The notes: a model not told the origin generated them from the sequence alone. A stretch of DNA of 64,000 nucleotides from Dehalobacterium formicoaceticum (GCF_002224645.1 NZ_CP022121.1:2114501-2178500), one strand, 5' to 3'. Shown: positions 43,095 to 53,139, counted from the stretch's first letter. Program-made: numbers and translations.

Positions 43095-43769
43095 ATGATA
43101 ATTGAAGGAAAAGACTTATCAAAATATTATGGGAGCGGTGAAAGCAAGGTGGTCGCTCTCAACAAAGCAAATCTCGAAATTGCAGCAAGTGATTTTATTT
43201 CCATTATGGGCCCATCCGGCAGTGGAAAAAGCACACTGCTTCATATAATCAGCGGATTGGATACGCCAACCTCCGGGACTGTTACATTTGACGGAAAGGA
43301 TATTTACAAAACGGATGATCAAGAGCTTTCGGCTTTTCGCCGTCGCAGGATTGGCTTTATCTTTCAACAATTTAATTTATTGCCCGTATTGACTGCAAAA
43401 GAGAATATTATCATGCCCCTACTTTTGGACAAGCGTCAGCCGGATGAAGCCTATTTGAAGGAAATTACCGAACTTTTAGGAATCACCAACCGATTATCCC
43501 ATCTGCCCAGCGAGCTTTCGGGAGGACAACAGCAACGTGTTGCCATTGCCCGCGCATTGATTGCAAAGCCAGATGTTATCTTTGCGGATGAACCCACAGG
43601 TAATTTGGATAGCAGGAGCGGTAATGAGGTTATGGAAATGCTTAAAAACATTTGGAAGGGATTTGGCAAAGCACTGGTCATCATCACACATGACAGCCGC
43701 ATAGCACAAATGGCAGATCGGCAGTTTGCTATTGTGGATGGAGTGCTTTCGGAGGTGACAGCACGATGA
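43095..43769 (+). CDS. ABC transporter ATP-binding protein
   Basis: 224 aa from ATG 43095 (AAAGGAG upstream). Walker A GPSGSGKST, Q-loop FQQFNLLP, signature LSGGQQQRVAIARAL, Walker B VIFADEPTGNLD, and the H-loop IITHDSR. It belongs to the MacB/LolD/BceA group that partners FtsX-type permeases. It overlaps the permease start by ATGA. Confidence 0.95.
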   Translation: MIIEGKDLSKYYGSGESKVVALNKANLEIAASDFISIMGPSGSGKSTLLHIISGLDTPTSGTVTFDGKDIYKTDDQELSAFRRRRIGFIFQQFNLLPVLTAKENIIMPLLLDKRQPDEAYLKEITELLGITNRLSHLPSELSGGQQQRVAIARALIAKPDVIFADEPTGNLDSRSGNEVMEMLKNIWKGFGKALVIITHDSRIAQMADRQFAIVDGVLSEVTAR

Positions 43770-46246
43770 AATCTTATCATGCACTTGCCTGGAAAGAGCT
43801 AAAAACTCAAAAAATAACATCCACGCTCATTCTAATTGCCATTATACTGTCTACTATGATGACAACGGTGATTGGTCAGTCTTGGGGAATTTTACAGGCC
43901 TTACGGGAGCAGCAGGCCGGAATGTTAAATGGAAACCGATACGCAACATTCCACAACTTGACTGAGGAGCAAAAACTATTTCTTGAGAAAGATGACCGGC
44001 TCTCTTTTGTCGGCAGTAATATGACTCTTGGCACAGCAAAGCTAAAGAACAGTGGAATCTCATTACAGCTTAGAGAATATGACGAGCAAGACTTATCAGT
44101 TTATCCAACTGTTACACAGCTTAGCAAAGGGCATCTCCCGCAGAAAGCAGGAGAAATCGCCTTGCCCCAGGATGCACTTGATTACTTGGGGTTTTCCGGT
44201 GACATTGGCGATACGGTTACACTTAGTTTAAGCATTTCACTCCTTCAGGACACAGAAGAAGCTTATGAATATCAAGCGGAATTTACCTTGTGCGGAATAT
44301 TGAGAAGCAATTATATTGGCTACAGCTCAGGAGTTGTTACCGGAATTGCCGGAGAAGGAACTGCAGAGAAATGGCTTTCGGAAAAGTATAAGCTCTATTC
44401 GACGGATTTTCGCACGGCAGATAAGGGTGGCTTCCAACAGACCGTCAGCGATCTTGCTGATAAGGTTGGGGTTCCCAAGAGCCGCATCCAATACAATTGG
44501 CTCTACCTGAGCGCATTAGGCATTGACTATAGTGAGAGCGATAGTGATGAAAGCAAAACCAGTGGTTTTTCCTATATGACTGTGGCCGGTATTATGATTG
44601 GTGCATTGGTCTTATTGGCAGCAGGTCTTGTTATCTACAACATTCTGAAAATCGCGGTGAGTAAACGAATAAAGGAATATGGGACTCTACGGGCAATCGG
44701 CGCCCATCAAGGACAGCTTTATCGTTTGGTTGCAGAAGAGCTAATCCTGCTATGCCTTGCAGGTATTCCTATAGGTGCTATTCTAGGCGTAATATCAGCC
44801 GGTGGTATCACAAAAGCGGCTACCAGCCTGTTCTCCCCGGAAATCTTCATGGTGCAAAGCATTCAAGAGCTTGATAAATTGATCGCACAGAATAGTACAG
44901 GGAAGCTGCTTCCTCTGCTTGTTAGCGCAGCGATTACTTTAGTATTCGCCTTTATTGCTGCCATGCCTGCCGCACGATATGCCGCCAGGGTCTCACCCAC
45001 CGTCGCCATGCATGGGATAACAAGTAAAGTGAAGCGGAAAAATCGAAAGGATAAGCATATCCGTAATTTTGAAGCATTTTATGCAAGATTAAATCTCAAA
45101 CGAAATACTGCTCGAACTGCTATCACAATCCTGTCACTAGTGATGAGCATTACGGTGTTTGTGGCGATCCAATCCTTTTCCGGCTTGCTTGATGCTTCTC
45201 AAGATGTACAAAAGCTTCATTTAGGGGATTACTCCATTACGAATGATACAATTGGTTTTAATCCATCTGTTGTGGAGGATTTAAAATTGCAGCAAGGGAT
45301 TTCTTCTGTATCCACCTTAAAATATAGCCTTTATAAGCAGGAAAGCGACGGCACTCTGCCTATCGAAACAGGATTCAAGTTAAGACCGGCAGAAACGTTG
45401 CAAATTATAGGAGTCGATGAGGAACGTCTGAAATCACTTATGCCAGCACTCACCAAAGACGAGATGCAAGAGTTGAAGGATGGAAAAGCCTGCTTAATCA
45501 AAAACCCCATTGCCATAGCTTATGAAGGAAAACAAACAGAAACAACCTCTTTCACAGCCGGGGATACTATTTCAGTTGCTAATAATGAACTGAAGGTATT
45601 CGGAAATAGTGATGCTGTCGGATTGGATAACGAAGGATTTGTAAACGGCGTTCAAGTGGTGGTGTTTGATACGGTTTATGATCAGCTGACAGGAAAGAAC
45701 ACCTATTCAGAACTGTACCCGATTTTAGAAGATGGAGCGAATACCCAAGCTGTGGAGCAAAAAATAGAGCAAATCTGCAATCAAACAGCAGGAAGCCGTT
45801 GGCTTTCTTATCAGAACACTGATAGACAGTTGGAAGAAAGCTATCAGCAAATTAGGCTGATTGCATGGGGGCTGATACTCTTTATCGGGTTAATTGGACT
45901 CTTGAACATCATTAATACGACCTACACCAATATTCACACCCGTATCAACGAAATCGGGATGCAGCGTGCAATCGGCATGAGTACGGCAAGCCTGTATAAG
46001 ACCTTTCTGTGGGAAGGTGCCTATTACGGTATAATAGCTGGTGCTATTGGGGCTGTGGCAGGATATATTTGCACCATCTTTGTAGAAGCAGCTGCAACAG
46101 ATCAACTTGTGTTTGTGGCTGTGCCGATTTCCCCCATTATTCAAGCAGCCTTCGCATCTATTGTTGCCTGTCTGATTGCGACCTGTATTCCCCTCAGCCA
46201 GATTGCAAAGATGAGCATCGTGGATTCCATTGAAACTGTTGAATAA
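43766..46246 (+). CDS. FtsX-type ABC transporter permease
   Basis: 826 aa. Two FtsX domains (about 270-420 and 700-815) with membrane segments, a first segment near the N-terminus and a large outside part between. Repeated motif: KEYGTLRAIGAHQGQLYRLV and RINEIGMQRAIGMSTASLYK. The outside region is typical of permeases that pull peptides from the membrane or carry a signal to the kinase. A 52-base piece of this gene (45642-45693) is duplicated at 49604-49655. Confidence 0.92.
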   Translation: MKSYHALAWKELKTQKITSTLILIAIILSTMMTTVIGQSWGILQALREQQAGMLNGNRYATFHNLTEEQKLFLEKDDRLSFVGSNMTLGTAKLKNSGISLQLREYDEQDLSVYPTVTQLSKGHLPQKAGEIALPQDALDYLGFSGDIGDTVTLSLSISLLQDTEEAYEYQAEFTLCGILRSNYIGYSSGVVTGIAGEGTAEKWLSEKYKLYSTDFRTADKGGFQQTVSDLADKVGVPKSRIQYNWLYLSALGIDYSESDSDESKTSGFSYMTVAGIMIGALVLLAAGLVIYNILKIAVSKRIKEYGTLRAIGAHQGQLYRLVAEELILLCLAGIPIGAILGVISAGGITKAATSLFSPEIFMVQSIQELDKLIAQNSTGKLLPLLVSAAITLVFAFIAAMPAARYAARVSPTVAMHGITSKVKRKNRKDKHIRNFEAFYARLNLKRNTARTAITILSLVMSITVFVAIQSFSGLLDASQDVQKLHLGDYSITNDTIGFNPSVVEDLKLQQGISSVSTLKYSLYKQESDGTLPIETGFKLRPAETLQIIGVDEERLKSLMPALTKDEMQELKDGKACLIKNPIAIAYEGKQTETTSFTAGDTISVANNELKVFGNSDAVGLDNEGFVNGVQVVVFDTVYDQLTGKNTYSELYPILEDGANTQAVEQKIEQICNQTAGSRWLSYQNTDRQLEESYQQIRLIAWGLILFIGLIGLLNIINTTYTNIHTRINEIGMQRAIGMSTASLYKTFLWEGAYYGIIAGAIGAVAGYICTIFVEAAATDQLVFVAVPISPIIQAAFASIVACLIATCIPLSQIAKMSIVDSIETVE

Positions 46247-46394
46247 AGCTTGCAGAGAAAGTATTAAGAAAAACAGTCAGTTAGAGACAATGAATATCCA
46301 AGACCTTGAGTAGGCGCATGTTATGAGCATTCGATTGGCATAAGCCTTTTACGCTCTCGGAGCGAATTTATAATTTACGAAGGAGTATATCAAA

Positions 46395-46550
46395 ATGGGA
46401 AAAGCTATTGTTGCAGCAATTATAACTCTTGTATTAGGGCTTCTTATAGAAGCTTATTTAGGTGTAGGAGATTATCAAGGAATAGGTACGATTTCGAGTG
46501 TAGCTATTATGGGTGGATTTATAATTTATTTCAACGAAAAGAAGAAATAA
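46395..46550 (+). CDS. Small two-segment membrane protein
   Basis: 51 aa: MGKAIVAAIITLVLGLLIEA opens a first hydrophobic segment, and ISSVAIMGGFIIYF forms a second before a FNEKKK tail. GAAGGAG lies ten bases before the ATG. It sits between the transporter operon and the BlaR1 gene. It is a plausible small accessory membrane protein, with no family name known. Confidence 0.6.
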   Translation: MGKAIVAAIITLVLGLLIEAYLGVGDYQGIGTISSVAIMGGFIIYFNEKKK

Positions 46551-46674
46551 ACTTCACTCAAACTAGGCACATTATGAGCATGATCTCCATCAAACAAAAT
46601 TAAAGCTAATAAGGCTATTTTACTTGTCTGCTTTTTTGCTGCTTTTTTTCTGGATTCTGGAGGGAATAAGGGAT

Positions 46675-48966
46675 TCACGGTTTGTATTTCGGATTACTCA
46701 TGGAAAATTCAACCTCGCCTTGAGAATTGGCAAGTGTTGCGTCTTTAATCCTATTTTTCTTTAAATGTTTAAACAGGTTATCATACAGCAGGGTACGGAT
46801 ATCCCCGTAGTTTGTATAATGCTTGAAGATTTTGTCTGCAAGCCCTTTGATCTCCCTACCGGATACGGGCATCGTACAATATTCCCTAATTGATGGATCG
46901 AATTCCGAGCCATCTCCTGCTTGTTGGTATTTCTCCAGGATATACCTGCCGCTATTATCTTTGCGATAGGTGATTGCCGCTGGAATGATGCTGCCCCCTT
47001 CTTGCGATAAAGTGTTGCCAAAAAGTTTATACCTTGCACTATAAGTGGTCACGAAGACCTTTAGCAGATCCTCTTCCTCGTAGCTAGCAAAAATTTTTGG
47101 AGCGACAATTATAAAACCGCCTCTTTTATTAGAGGCTGAATCTCTTTCTATTTCGGTATCATAGACAAGCTTTTCGATTCTGTCCTGACCGTCATACTCA
47201 TAATTTGGCAGCAGAATTTCTTGGCGTATGGATAGGGCACTGTACCATTCCTGTGGGGACAGAGATTCGTCGGTAACGTTATTACGTGCGCCCAGAAGTT
47301 CCTTGCACACCCTCATCATGATCTGCCCGCGCAGTCCTTCGGCGTTTCCGGCCTCAAACTGGGTCAGCATGTATTGCAGGGCATCCTCTCCGCCATATTT
47401 AAAAAAGTTTTCATATTCGTTCTGATGAGCATTGATATAATCCTGGGGATTGGAAGAAGTTTTTGGTGAGGACATAATGATACTTATGTTGTCCTCTACT
47501 AATTTCGCAATATCGGTAGTATCAGAGTCCATATCAGAGTCCATATCAGAGGCTCCACCATTATTGATATCATTATTTTGTTTGCTATCACGTATTCCAT
47601 TTATCCATTCCATCAGCCGGTAGCCTTCGGCATAGGGGAGTCCCCATAATTCTGTTTTGCCATTTTCTAAGGAGCAGTTAAGGGCAAGTTTATATTCATA
47701 TTCTCCGTGAAAAACATCCCAATCTTTATGGTTGTAAATCATCAATGAATATGTTTTTGCTGCTCCTTGCTCATTTGCCGAAACTGTCAGGGTATTGATG
47801 ATGGGGTAGAGCTCTCCATAAGAAGGTTGATACTCTTCGGCAATATTGCTTCTTTTAGCGGTATTGATCATATTTATGATCTCAACCCAGTCCGCAGGAT
47901 CAATGCTAACTGTATTTTTCCTATCATCTAACCCTGAAGTCAAGGTCATACTCTCTATATTCTCCAAGGTTAAATTCGCATATCTGGGTTGGGGATTTGA
48001 TAAGAGTGTGATACCGGCGCCTATTAAGACAACGACGGAAGCAATCATCACCCAAAATACAGGCTTTTTATAATTTATTACGTTCTTAATCCTTGCCTTT
48101 ACATGGCTTTCCCCAAAGGCCAGAGGGTTGGCCGTAAAAAGTCCGCTTCTTTTTAACGAAAGTGAAAGCAAAGAAAGGGAATAACCGCCCTTGGCATCCT
48201 GATTCATCTTTTGTAAAACCCTTTCATCACAAGACATCTCCATGTCCCGGCTCATAAGCGCAAAGGACAACCACATCAGCGGATTAAACCAATGGAGAAT
48301 GAGGGCGAAAAATGCAAGGGGTTTAATGAGATAATCCTTTCTTTGGATATGCGTGCGTTCGTGTTCCAGTATGTAGGAAAGGTCGGCGTCTCCGACACCT
48401 ACAGGCACATATATTTTTGGATGAATAAACCCGCAGACAAAAGCTGTGCCGATCCGGTCTGACTCATAAATATTGCCTTTGACAAGGGTAGCGGTTAGAA
48501 GCTGTCTTTTTATTTTTATGTATGAGATCACACTGTACAAAAGCAGGACAACAATTCCTGCAAGCCAGATAAGGCTGAGAACTTCCATCCAGATTTGCAT
48601 AGGGTTTACGCTTGCGATTGGTGCAGCCTGGGGTAAGGATGAGTTCACTGCGCTATCTATGCTATCCATGCTGCCTGTGCCGGATTGAATAGTAGGTTCC
48701 GGCATAAAACCAATGTCCTTGGACACATATTCCAAAACACCGGAATTACTCCGCGAGTCAATATTCAGCAGTCCCAAAAAGCTAAAATCGGAAGTGAAAG
48801 ACAAGGGGCAGATAAGGCGAATCAGCAGCACAGCCCATAGGGCATAAGAGAAAAACTTTGGAGCTTTCCTTAAAAGCAGGCGGACAAGAATGATGATGAC
48901 AGCCACATAGGATGCAGTGATGCTCATGTTCAGAATGGTTGTAAACAGTCCTGATAAGGTACTCAT
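46675..48966 (-). CDS. BlaR1/MecR1-type M56 membrane metallopeptidase
   Basis: 763 aa. N-terminal membrane domain with several segments and the M56 HEXXH-like site HERTHIQRKD near residue 203. The conserved SRDMEMSCDERVL follows near 250. The long C-terminus has no penicillin-binding domain. Instead it has two uncharacterised outside regions, so a beta-lactam signal is doubtful. It overlaps the BlaI-type regulator by ATGA. The two should form a sense-cleave-derepress pair. Confidence 0.88.
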   Translation of the reverse strand: MSTLSGLFTTILNMSITASYVAVIIILVRLLLRKAPKFFSYALWAVLLIRLICPLSFTSDFSFLGLLNIDSRSNSGVLEYVSKDIGFMPEPTIQSGTGSMDSIDSAVNSSLPQAAPIASVNPMQIWMEVLSLIWLAGIVVLLLYSVISYIKIKRQLLTATLVKGNIYESDRIGTAFVCGFIHPKIYVPVGVGDADLSYILEHERTHIQRKDYLIKPLAFFALILHWFNPLMWLSFALMSRDMEMSCDERVLQKMNQDAKGGYSLSLLSLSLKRSGLFTANPLAFGESHVKARIKNVINYKKPVFWVMIASVVVLIGAGITLLSNPQPRYANLTLENIESMTLTSGLDDRKNTVSIDPADWVEIINMINTAKRSNIAEEYQPSYGELYPIINTLTVSANEQGAAKTYSLMIYNHKDWDVFHGEYEYKLALNCSLENGKTELWGLPYAEGYRLMEWINGIRDSKQNNDINNGGASDMDSDMDSDTTDIAKLVEDNISIIMSSPKTSSNPQDYINAHQNEYENFFKYGGEDALQYMLTQFEAGNAEGLRGQIMMRVCKELLGARNNVTDESLSPQEWYSALSIRQEILLPNYEYDGQDRIEKLVYDTEIERDSASNKRGGFIIVAPKIFASYEEEDLLKVFVTTYSARYKLFGNTLSQEGGSIIPAAITYRKDNSGRYILEKYQQAGDGSEFDPSIREYCTMPVSGREIKGLADKIFKHYTNYGDIRTLLYDNLFKHLKKNRIKDATLANSQGEVEFSMSNPKYKP

Positions 48967-49322
48967 TTTACCGCCTCCTCAATAATCTGCTTCAGTTCCT
49001 CAGCCTCTTGTTCGGTGATTTTTCGATCGCCAAGAAAAGCAGTTAAGAATTTCGGAAGAGAACCATTAAAGGATTTTTCCACCACTGCATTACTCTCGTA
49101 CCTTTGCACATCCTCTCGCTTGACAAGTGCGGTCACAACCGCATCCTTATTTTGCAGGATGGCGCGATCAGAGAGTTTTTTTAAAACCGTGTAGGTGGTG
49201 GATTTCTTCCATCCGAGCTTGTCTGCACAAAGCCGTACCAATTCTGTTGAATTGATTGGCTCGTTGTCCCAAATAATACTCGCAAATTTATACTCTGCAT
49301 CAAACAGTTTATATTTTTCCAT
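48963..49322 (-). CDS. BlaI/MecI/CopY-family repressor
   Basis: 119 aa. Winged helix: FDAEYKFASIIWDNEPINST, then ELVRLCADKLGWKKSTTYTV and LKKLSDRAILQNKD. The C-terminal dimer helix is FNGSLPKFLTAFLGDRKITE. Cleavage-site region lies near the middle. It is the first gene of the operon and probably represses it through the dyad at 49343-49384. Confidence 0.93.
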   Translation of the reverse strand: MEKYKLFDAEYKFASIIWDNEPINSTELVRLCADKLGWKKSTTYTVLKKLSDRAILQNKDAVVTALVKREDVQRYESNAVVEKSFNGSLPKFLTAFLGDRKITEQEAEELKQIIEEAVK

Positions 49323-49342
49323 GCGTGATAAAACCTCCTCGA

Positions 49343-49384
49343 GTCTACCGCGATAAACCTCGCCTTTAGTTTACTGCAATAGAC
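49343..49384. promoter_or_regulatory. Probable BlaI-type operator
   Basis: GTCTACCGCGATAAAC (49343-49358) and GTTTACTGCAATAGAC (49369-49384) are inverted relative to each other, and share GTCTA-N2-GC-N2-TAAAC. They lie 20-60 bases before the repressor start, so they probably overlap its promoter and serve as two operator sites. Confidence 0.65.
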
Positions 49385-49603
49385 CTTATCTGTCAAGAAA
49401 AGCCTGCGGATGGAAGAATAAAAGAAAGCCGAGAAAAAGTGAAATTGAGAAAAACTTGAGATTTACATGTAATACTATTCCTTCTGCAAAGCAGTTCCAC
49501 CGTGAACATAGCGGCTCCCCGCACCTGGTTGTATTTTCTTATACCTCAGCTGATTTGATGTAGTCTTTTCAATAAAGCGCATTAGGCATTGACTAATGCT
49601 TTA

Positions 49604-49655
49604 TAAACGGTGTTCAAGTGGTGGTGTTTGATACTGTTTATGATCAGCTGACAGG
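49604..49655 (+). repeat. 52-bp copy of permease gene fragment
   Basis: This stretch, including TTCAAGTGGTGGTGTTTGAT, matches 45642-45693 in the ABC permease gene with two mismatches. It is about 3.96 kb away, in the same direction, beyond the BlaRI operon. It must come from a local duplication or transposition. Confidence 0.9.
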
Positions 49656-49706
49656 GAAACACCACCATAAAAAAACACCCGTCAGCTCATAAGGCTGAAA
49701 GGTGGG

Positions 49707-49798
49707 TGTACTGCAAAATAGATAGGAAAATGTAAAATCTTATGATAATATGATAATATGATAATATGATAATATAATCATATTATCATATTATCTTG
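49707..49798 (+). repeat. Dispersed 40-bp repeat copy 2 and ATATGATA array
   Basis: The first 40 bases match 36381-36420. They lead into a tandem GATAATAT unit repeated about five times and then its inverse (ATCATATTATCATATTATC), making a long perfect AT hairpin. The preceding CACCCGTCAGCTCATAAGGC word also matches 36.2 kb. Confidence 0.85.
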
Positions 49799-49907
49799 GA
49801 AGGGTGTCAAGGATTGTCAAGGGGACGTTTCGTTTGCCATTTTAACCGGAAAGCCGGAAGAAACATACCCTTGGTTTAAAGCAAATAGTTCTAAGGTGGT
49901 GTCATAA

Positions 49908-50360
49908 ATGCAGTCAATGGAAGGAAAAGTAGGGAGAATATTTTTTCTCAGGATGGAGGATGGTGATCTTATCCCCCAATGTATCGAGGACTTTGCCCGG
50001 GAAAAAGAAATTAGATTTGGGTGGGTTACTTTAATCGGTTGTCTGGAAAAGGGAAACGTAGCTATGGGGCCTAGGGATGGAGGGGAAAGTCCTCCTCAGC
50101 CTATGATGATACCTATTGACGGCGTCCATGAAATGATAGCAATTGGCTTTATTGCTCCAGGTCTGCAAGGGAAACCTGTTTTGCATATACATGGAGCTTT
50201 GGGTCGAGCAGGTCAATCAAAGGCAGGTTGCTTAAGAGATGGGATTTCTGTCTGGTGCTATGGGGAAGCGGTAATCAATGAAGTTACCGGAATTGAAGCC
50301 AAAAGAATAATTGATGAAAAGACGGGATTTGTTTTATTGAAGCTTGATCAGGATAGTTAA
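49908..50360 (+). CDS. PPC (DUF296) domain protein
   Basis: 150 aa. VGRIFFLRMEDGDLIPQCIE, FGWVTLIGCLEKGNVAMGP, then PVLHIHGALGRAGQSKAGCL give the PPC/DUF296 fold with its conserved histidine pair. This domain binds DNA in plant AHL proteins and stands alone in many bacteria, role unknown. Reasonable ribosome site (AAGGTGG). Confidence 0.85.
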   Translation: MQSMEGKVGRIFFLRMEDGDLIPQCIEDFAREKEIRFGWVTLIGCLEKGNVAMGPRDGGESPPQPMMIPIDGVHEMIAIGFIAPGLQGKPVLHIHGALGRAGQSKAGCLRDGISVWCYGEAVINEVTGIEAKRIIDEKTGFVLLKLDQDS

Positions 50361-50451
50361 ATAGGGAAAAGCCAGGGGGACGTATCCCTTGGCTTTTCGT
50401 CATTCAAAACAATCAGAAGGGTGATCAAATAAGGATCAGCTACCTGCCTGA

Positions 50452-51240
50452 TTATAACACGGCATCCACCAGCCTTTTGGTGTATGCTTTTTGGGGATCC
50501 ATGATAATCTCATCAGGGGTTCCTTCTTCGATTAATTTACCCTGGTACATCACCAGGATCCGGTCGGAGATTTCCTGTACCAAGGCAAGGTCATGGCTGA
50601 TAAACAAATAAGACATGCCCGTTTCATTTCTTAAGCGCCGGATCAGGGTGATGATTTGAGCTTGGATTGTGACATCCAATGCGCTGGTGGCTTCATCGCA
50701 GATCAGCCGCTTTGGAATGATGGCAACAGCCCGGGCGATAGAAGCCCGCTGGCACTCACAGCCGCTGACCTAATTGAAAAATCGGCCGGCTAATTCCCTG
50801 GTCAGGCCGCAGATCCCCATGTATTCCTCGGTCAGATGATTTGCTTGCCGGCTTTTGAACCCCTGGTTGATCAAGCCCTCCATGTTGCTTTCTCTGAGAG
50901 ATAGTCTGAGATTAAAAGACTCCAGGGAAGATTGAAACACCATCTGAATTCTTTGTCACCCCTGACACCTCTGGCCACTTTGGCGCCTTTAGCTTGACCT
51001 GGACAGTCTTTTCTTGCGGCGGGATGATATCCTCACCTTCCAATAGAATTCTTCCCGTATCCGGTTTTTCTAGACGGGCAATCAGCCTGGCCAGGGTGCT
51101 TTTGCCGCATCCGTTTTCTCCAACCAAACCCAGGCATTCTCCCTGATAGATTTGAAAGCTTGTCTCACGGACTGCCTGAACCCAACCTCTGTCAACGGGG
51201 AATGATTTGCTAATCCCCCGGGCTTCCAGTAATTTATTTT
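50452..51240 (-). pseudogene. Broken oligopeptide ABC ATPase (OppF/DppF type)
   Basis: Pieces of one ABC ATPase lie in order across frames. Walker A GENGCGKSTLARLI is at about 51090. A frame break follows near 50945, where GVTKN ends, and a stop comes after GRFFN at about 50771. Then RASIARAVAIIPKRLICDEA, TSALDVTIQAQII and FISHDLALVQEISDR run to the stop at 50452. The gene is dead through at least two lesions; no permease or binding protein remains nearby. It is a remnant of a lost peptide or nickel transporter. Confidence 0.85.
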
Positions 51241-51278
51241 TATTTACTATATCTGTAATTTATTCCGTACTTTCCATA

Positions 51279-51677
51279 TTTCCTATGTTTTTAATGTCAT
51301 TTATACCATTCAAGCTGTTCATACTCTTCATGTCACCCAAACCGATTATCGGATTTTCAACTCCGGTCAAGGGAGTAACTGTTAAACCTGAATCTGCCCA
51401 TATGGGAGAACCGCTCAATATAAGCGCGGACTATTTTCCTGGTGATAAGGCAAATATTGAATTAATGCCTACTCATCCTGAAGAACTCAAGATGGAGCGG
51501 ATCAAGGTTAAAACTGTACCCTCATTTGACGGGAGTATGGATTGCTCTTTTATTTTATCCCAACCAATAGGCACAACCGCAGATGGCTCACCTGTAGAAA
51601 TCTGTGCCGGAGAATGGACTTTGGTTGTCAGAACAGACAAAACGGTGATAGAACATAATTTTACCATCTTGGAATGA
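51279..51677 (+). CDS. Small exported-looking Ig-like protein
   Basis: The frame opens at 51207 inside the pseudogene; ATG 51279 is a plausible start giving about 132 aa. A hydrophobic N-terminal stretch ([14 protein letters not shown]) could be a poor signal peptide. A beta-rich body ([20 protein letters not shown], then [19 protein letters not shown]) resembles an Ig-like domain. There is no good ribosome site, so it may be a remnant. Confidence 0.4.
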   Translation, partial: FPMFLMSFIPFKLFILFMSPKPIIGFSTPVKGVTVKPESAHMGEPLNISADYFPGDKANIELMPTHPEELKMERIKVKTVPSFDGSMDCSFILSQPIGTTADGSPVEICAGEWTLVVRTDKTVIEHNFTILE

Positions 51678-51717
51678 CAAAAAATGATCTTTTTCCTGTA
51701 TCAATAGTTTTGCTCTC

Positions 51718-51768
51718 AAAAAAAAACTCAGCAGTCAGATAATCACTGATTGCTGAGTTTTTTTAAAA
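51718..51768 (+). terminator. Strong terminator before the acyl-CoA cluster
   Basis: AAAAAACTCAGCA pairs with TGCTGAGTTTTTT, with an inner ATCAGTGATT-type stem. It separates the Ig-like gene from the fatty-acid-like cluster. Confidence 0.85.
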
Positions 51769-51845
51769 ACCTTAATCATTTTAACTTATGAATTATTGTT
51801 ATGTAATAAATAACCTATTGGTTTTTTAAATGGATTTGATTGAAT

Positions 51846-51892
51846 TACCGAACTATTGCAAATTAGACATTTATATAAACGAGAAGTAAACT
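51846..51892 (+). promoter_or_regulatory. Shared upstream motif and promoter, acyl-CoA cluster
   Basis: TACCGAAC (51846-51853), seven bases, AATTAGAC (51861-51868), then 18 bases to TAAACT. The same motif with the same spacing lies at 53851-53873. TTAGAC could be the -35 and TAAACT the -10. The TACCGAAC part would be an activator site. Confidence 0.5.
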
Positions 51893-51954
51893 ATCATTAA
51901 TCAGTTATAAAAATAAGTAACGTTGTCAAAAAAGCAACAAGGAGGATTTAAAAA

Positions 51955-53139
51955 ATGGGGAAGCTTAATGAACACGAATTTCAAGCATACTTAAAACAAA
52001 TCAGGGAATTAACAGAAGGCACCTTCGATGCAATGCAAAAAGATATTGAAGTTACTAATGTGTTTCCTGAGGAGTTCTATCAGTTGGGTATTAAAAATGA
52101 CTTGTATCGTTGCTCACTTCCATCAGAATATGGTGGATGGGATCTCTCTGAAACTGAAATCCTGAAGATTCAAGAAGAATTTAGTCGCGGCCCGGGGGGA
52201 ATGCGTATGCATCTGCATTACGCCATGGATTTGAACTGGCGCCCCTTGTACGACTTCGGCACCGAGGAGCTTAAAGCAGAATTAATGCCCGGTTTCCAAG
52301 ACAGATCCGTCTTTACTTGCTGGGCAGTCACTGAAGAAACTGGCGGAACGGGTGCGGATATTAAAACTCTTGCTGTAAAAGACGGAGATGATTATGTTAT
52401 CAACGGGGAAAAGTTTTTAATTTCCCACACAGACTGCTGCAATTATGCATATATTACCTGCCTTACCGATCCTAATGCCGATAAGGAGCACCGTCTTTCT
52501 ACTTTCATGGTTCCCTGCGACACCCCGGGCTACGAGGTCACTCCCATGCCACACATGATGGGTTGCCGGGGTTCAGGACATACTGGCTTAAAGTTTACTG
52601 ACATGAGAGTCAATAAAAAATACTTGCTCGGCAAAGAAGGTGATGGTCTTCACATTTCTATTCACTCCCTGTCTGTTTCCCGTGTCCATATCGCAGCCAG
52701 TAATTTGGGTATGGCTCAACGTATGTTGGAAATATCCTTAAAACGGGCCCATGATCGGGTTACCTTTGGCAAACCTATTATCGAACGACAAGCTATTCGG
52801 ATGAAGATTGCTGATATGGCTACTTATACACATGCTCTGCGTACCATGGTATATGACTTTGCTAAGGACTACGAAAAAGATCCCAAGGGAGAATACATTG
52901 AAGAGAAAGCTGCTATGTGCAAACTTTTCAGTATCCATGTTACCAAATTGGTAAGTGATGAAATGCTGGAGATCTTTGGCGGTATTGGCTATTTCGAAGA
53001 TTGTGAATATGGTCCCGTAGAGCGCCTTTACCGGGATGCTCGCGCAATGTGGTTAGAGGAAGGGACTCCAACCGTTCAACGTATTACTATTTCCCGTCAG
53101 ACAATTAAACACGGTGGTGTCTTAGAGTACAACTCTTAA
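51955..53139 (+). CDS. Acyl-CoA dehydrogenase (CaiA-like)
   Basis: 394 aa, AAGGAGG before the ATG. FAD-binding stretches FTCWAVTEETGGTGADIKTL and GCRGSGHTGLKFTDMRV. C-terminal domain EMLEIFGGIGYFEDCEYGPV, then YRDARAMWLEEGTPTVQRIT, with the glutamate that acts as base in this family. Longer and more diverged than the second dehydrogenase at 58260. It oxidises or reduces a CoA ester at the alpha-beta carbons with electrons passed to Etf. First gene of the cluster. Confidence 0.9.
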   Translation: MGKLNEHEFQAYLKQIRELTEGTFDAMQKDIEVTNVFPEEFYQLGIKNDLYRCSLPSEYGGWDLSETEILKIQEEFSRGPGGMRMHLHYAMDLNWRPLYDFGTEELKAELMPGFQDRSVFTCWAVTEETGGTGADIKTLAVKDGDDYVINGEKFLISHTDCCNYAYITCLTDPNADKEHRLSTFMVPCDTPGYEVTPMPHMMGCRGSGHTGLKFTDMRVNKKYLLGKEGDGLHISIHSLSVSRVHIAASNLGMAQRMLEISLKRAHDRVTFGKPIIERQAIRMKIADMATYTHALRTMVYDFAKDYEKDPKGEYIEEKAAMCKLFSIHVTKLVSDEMLEIFGGIGYFEDCEYGPVERLYRDARAMWLEEGTPTVQRITISRQTIKHGGVLEYNS

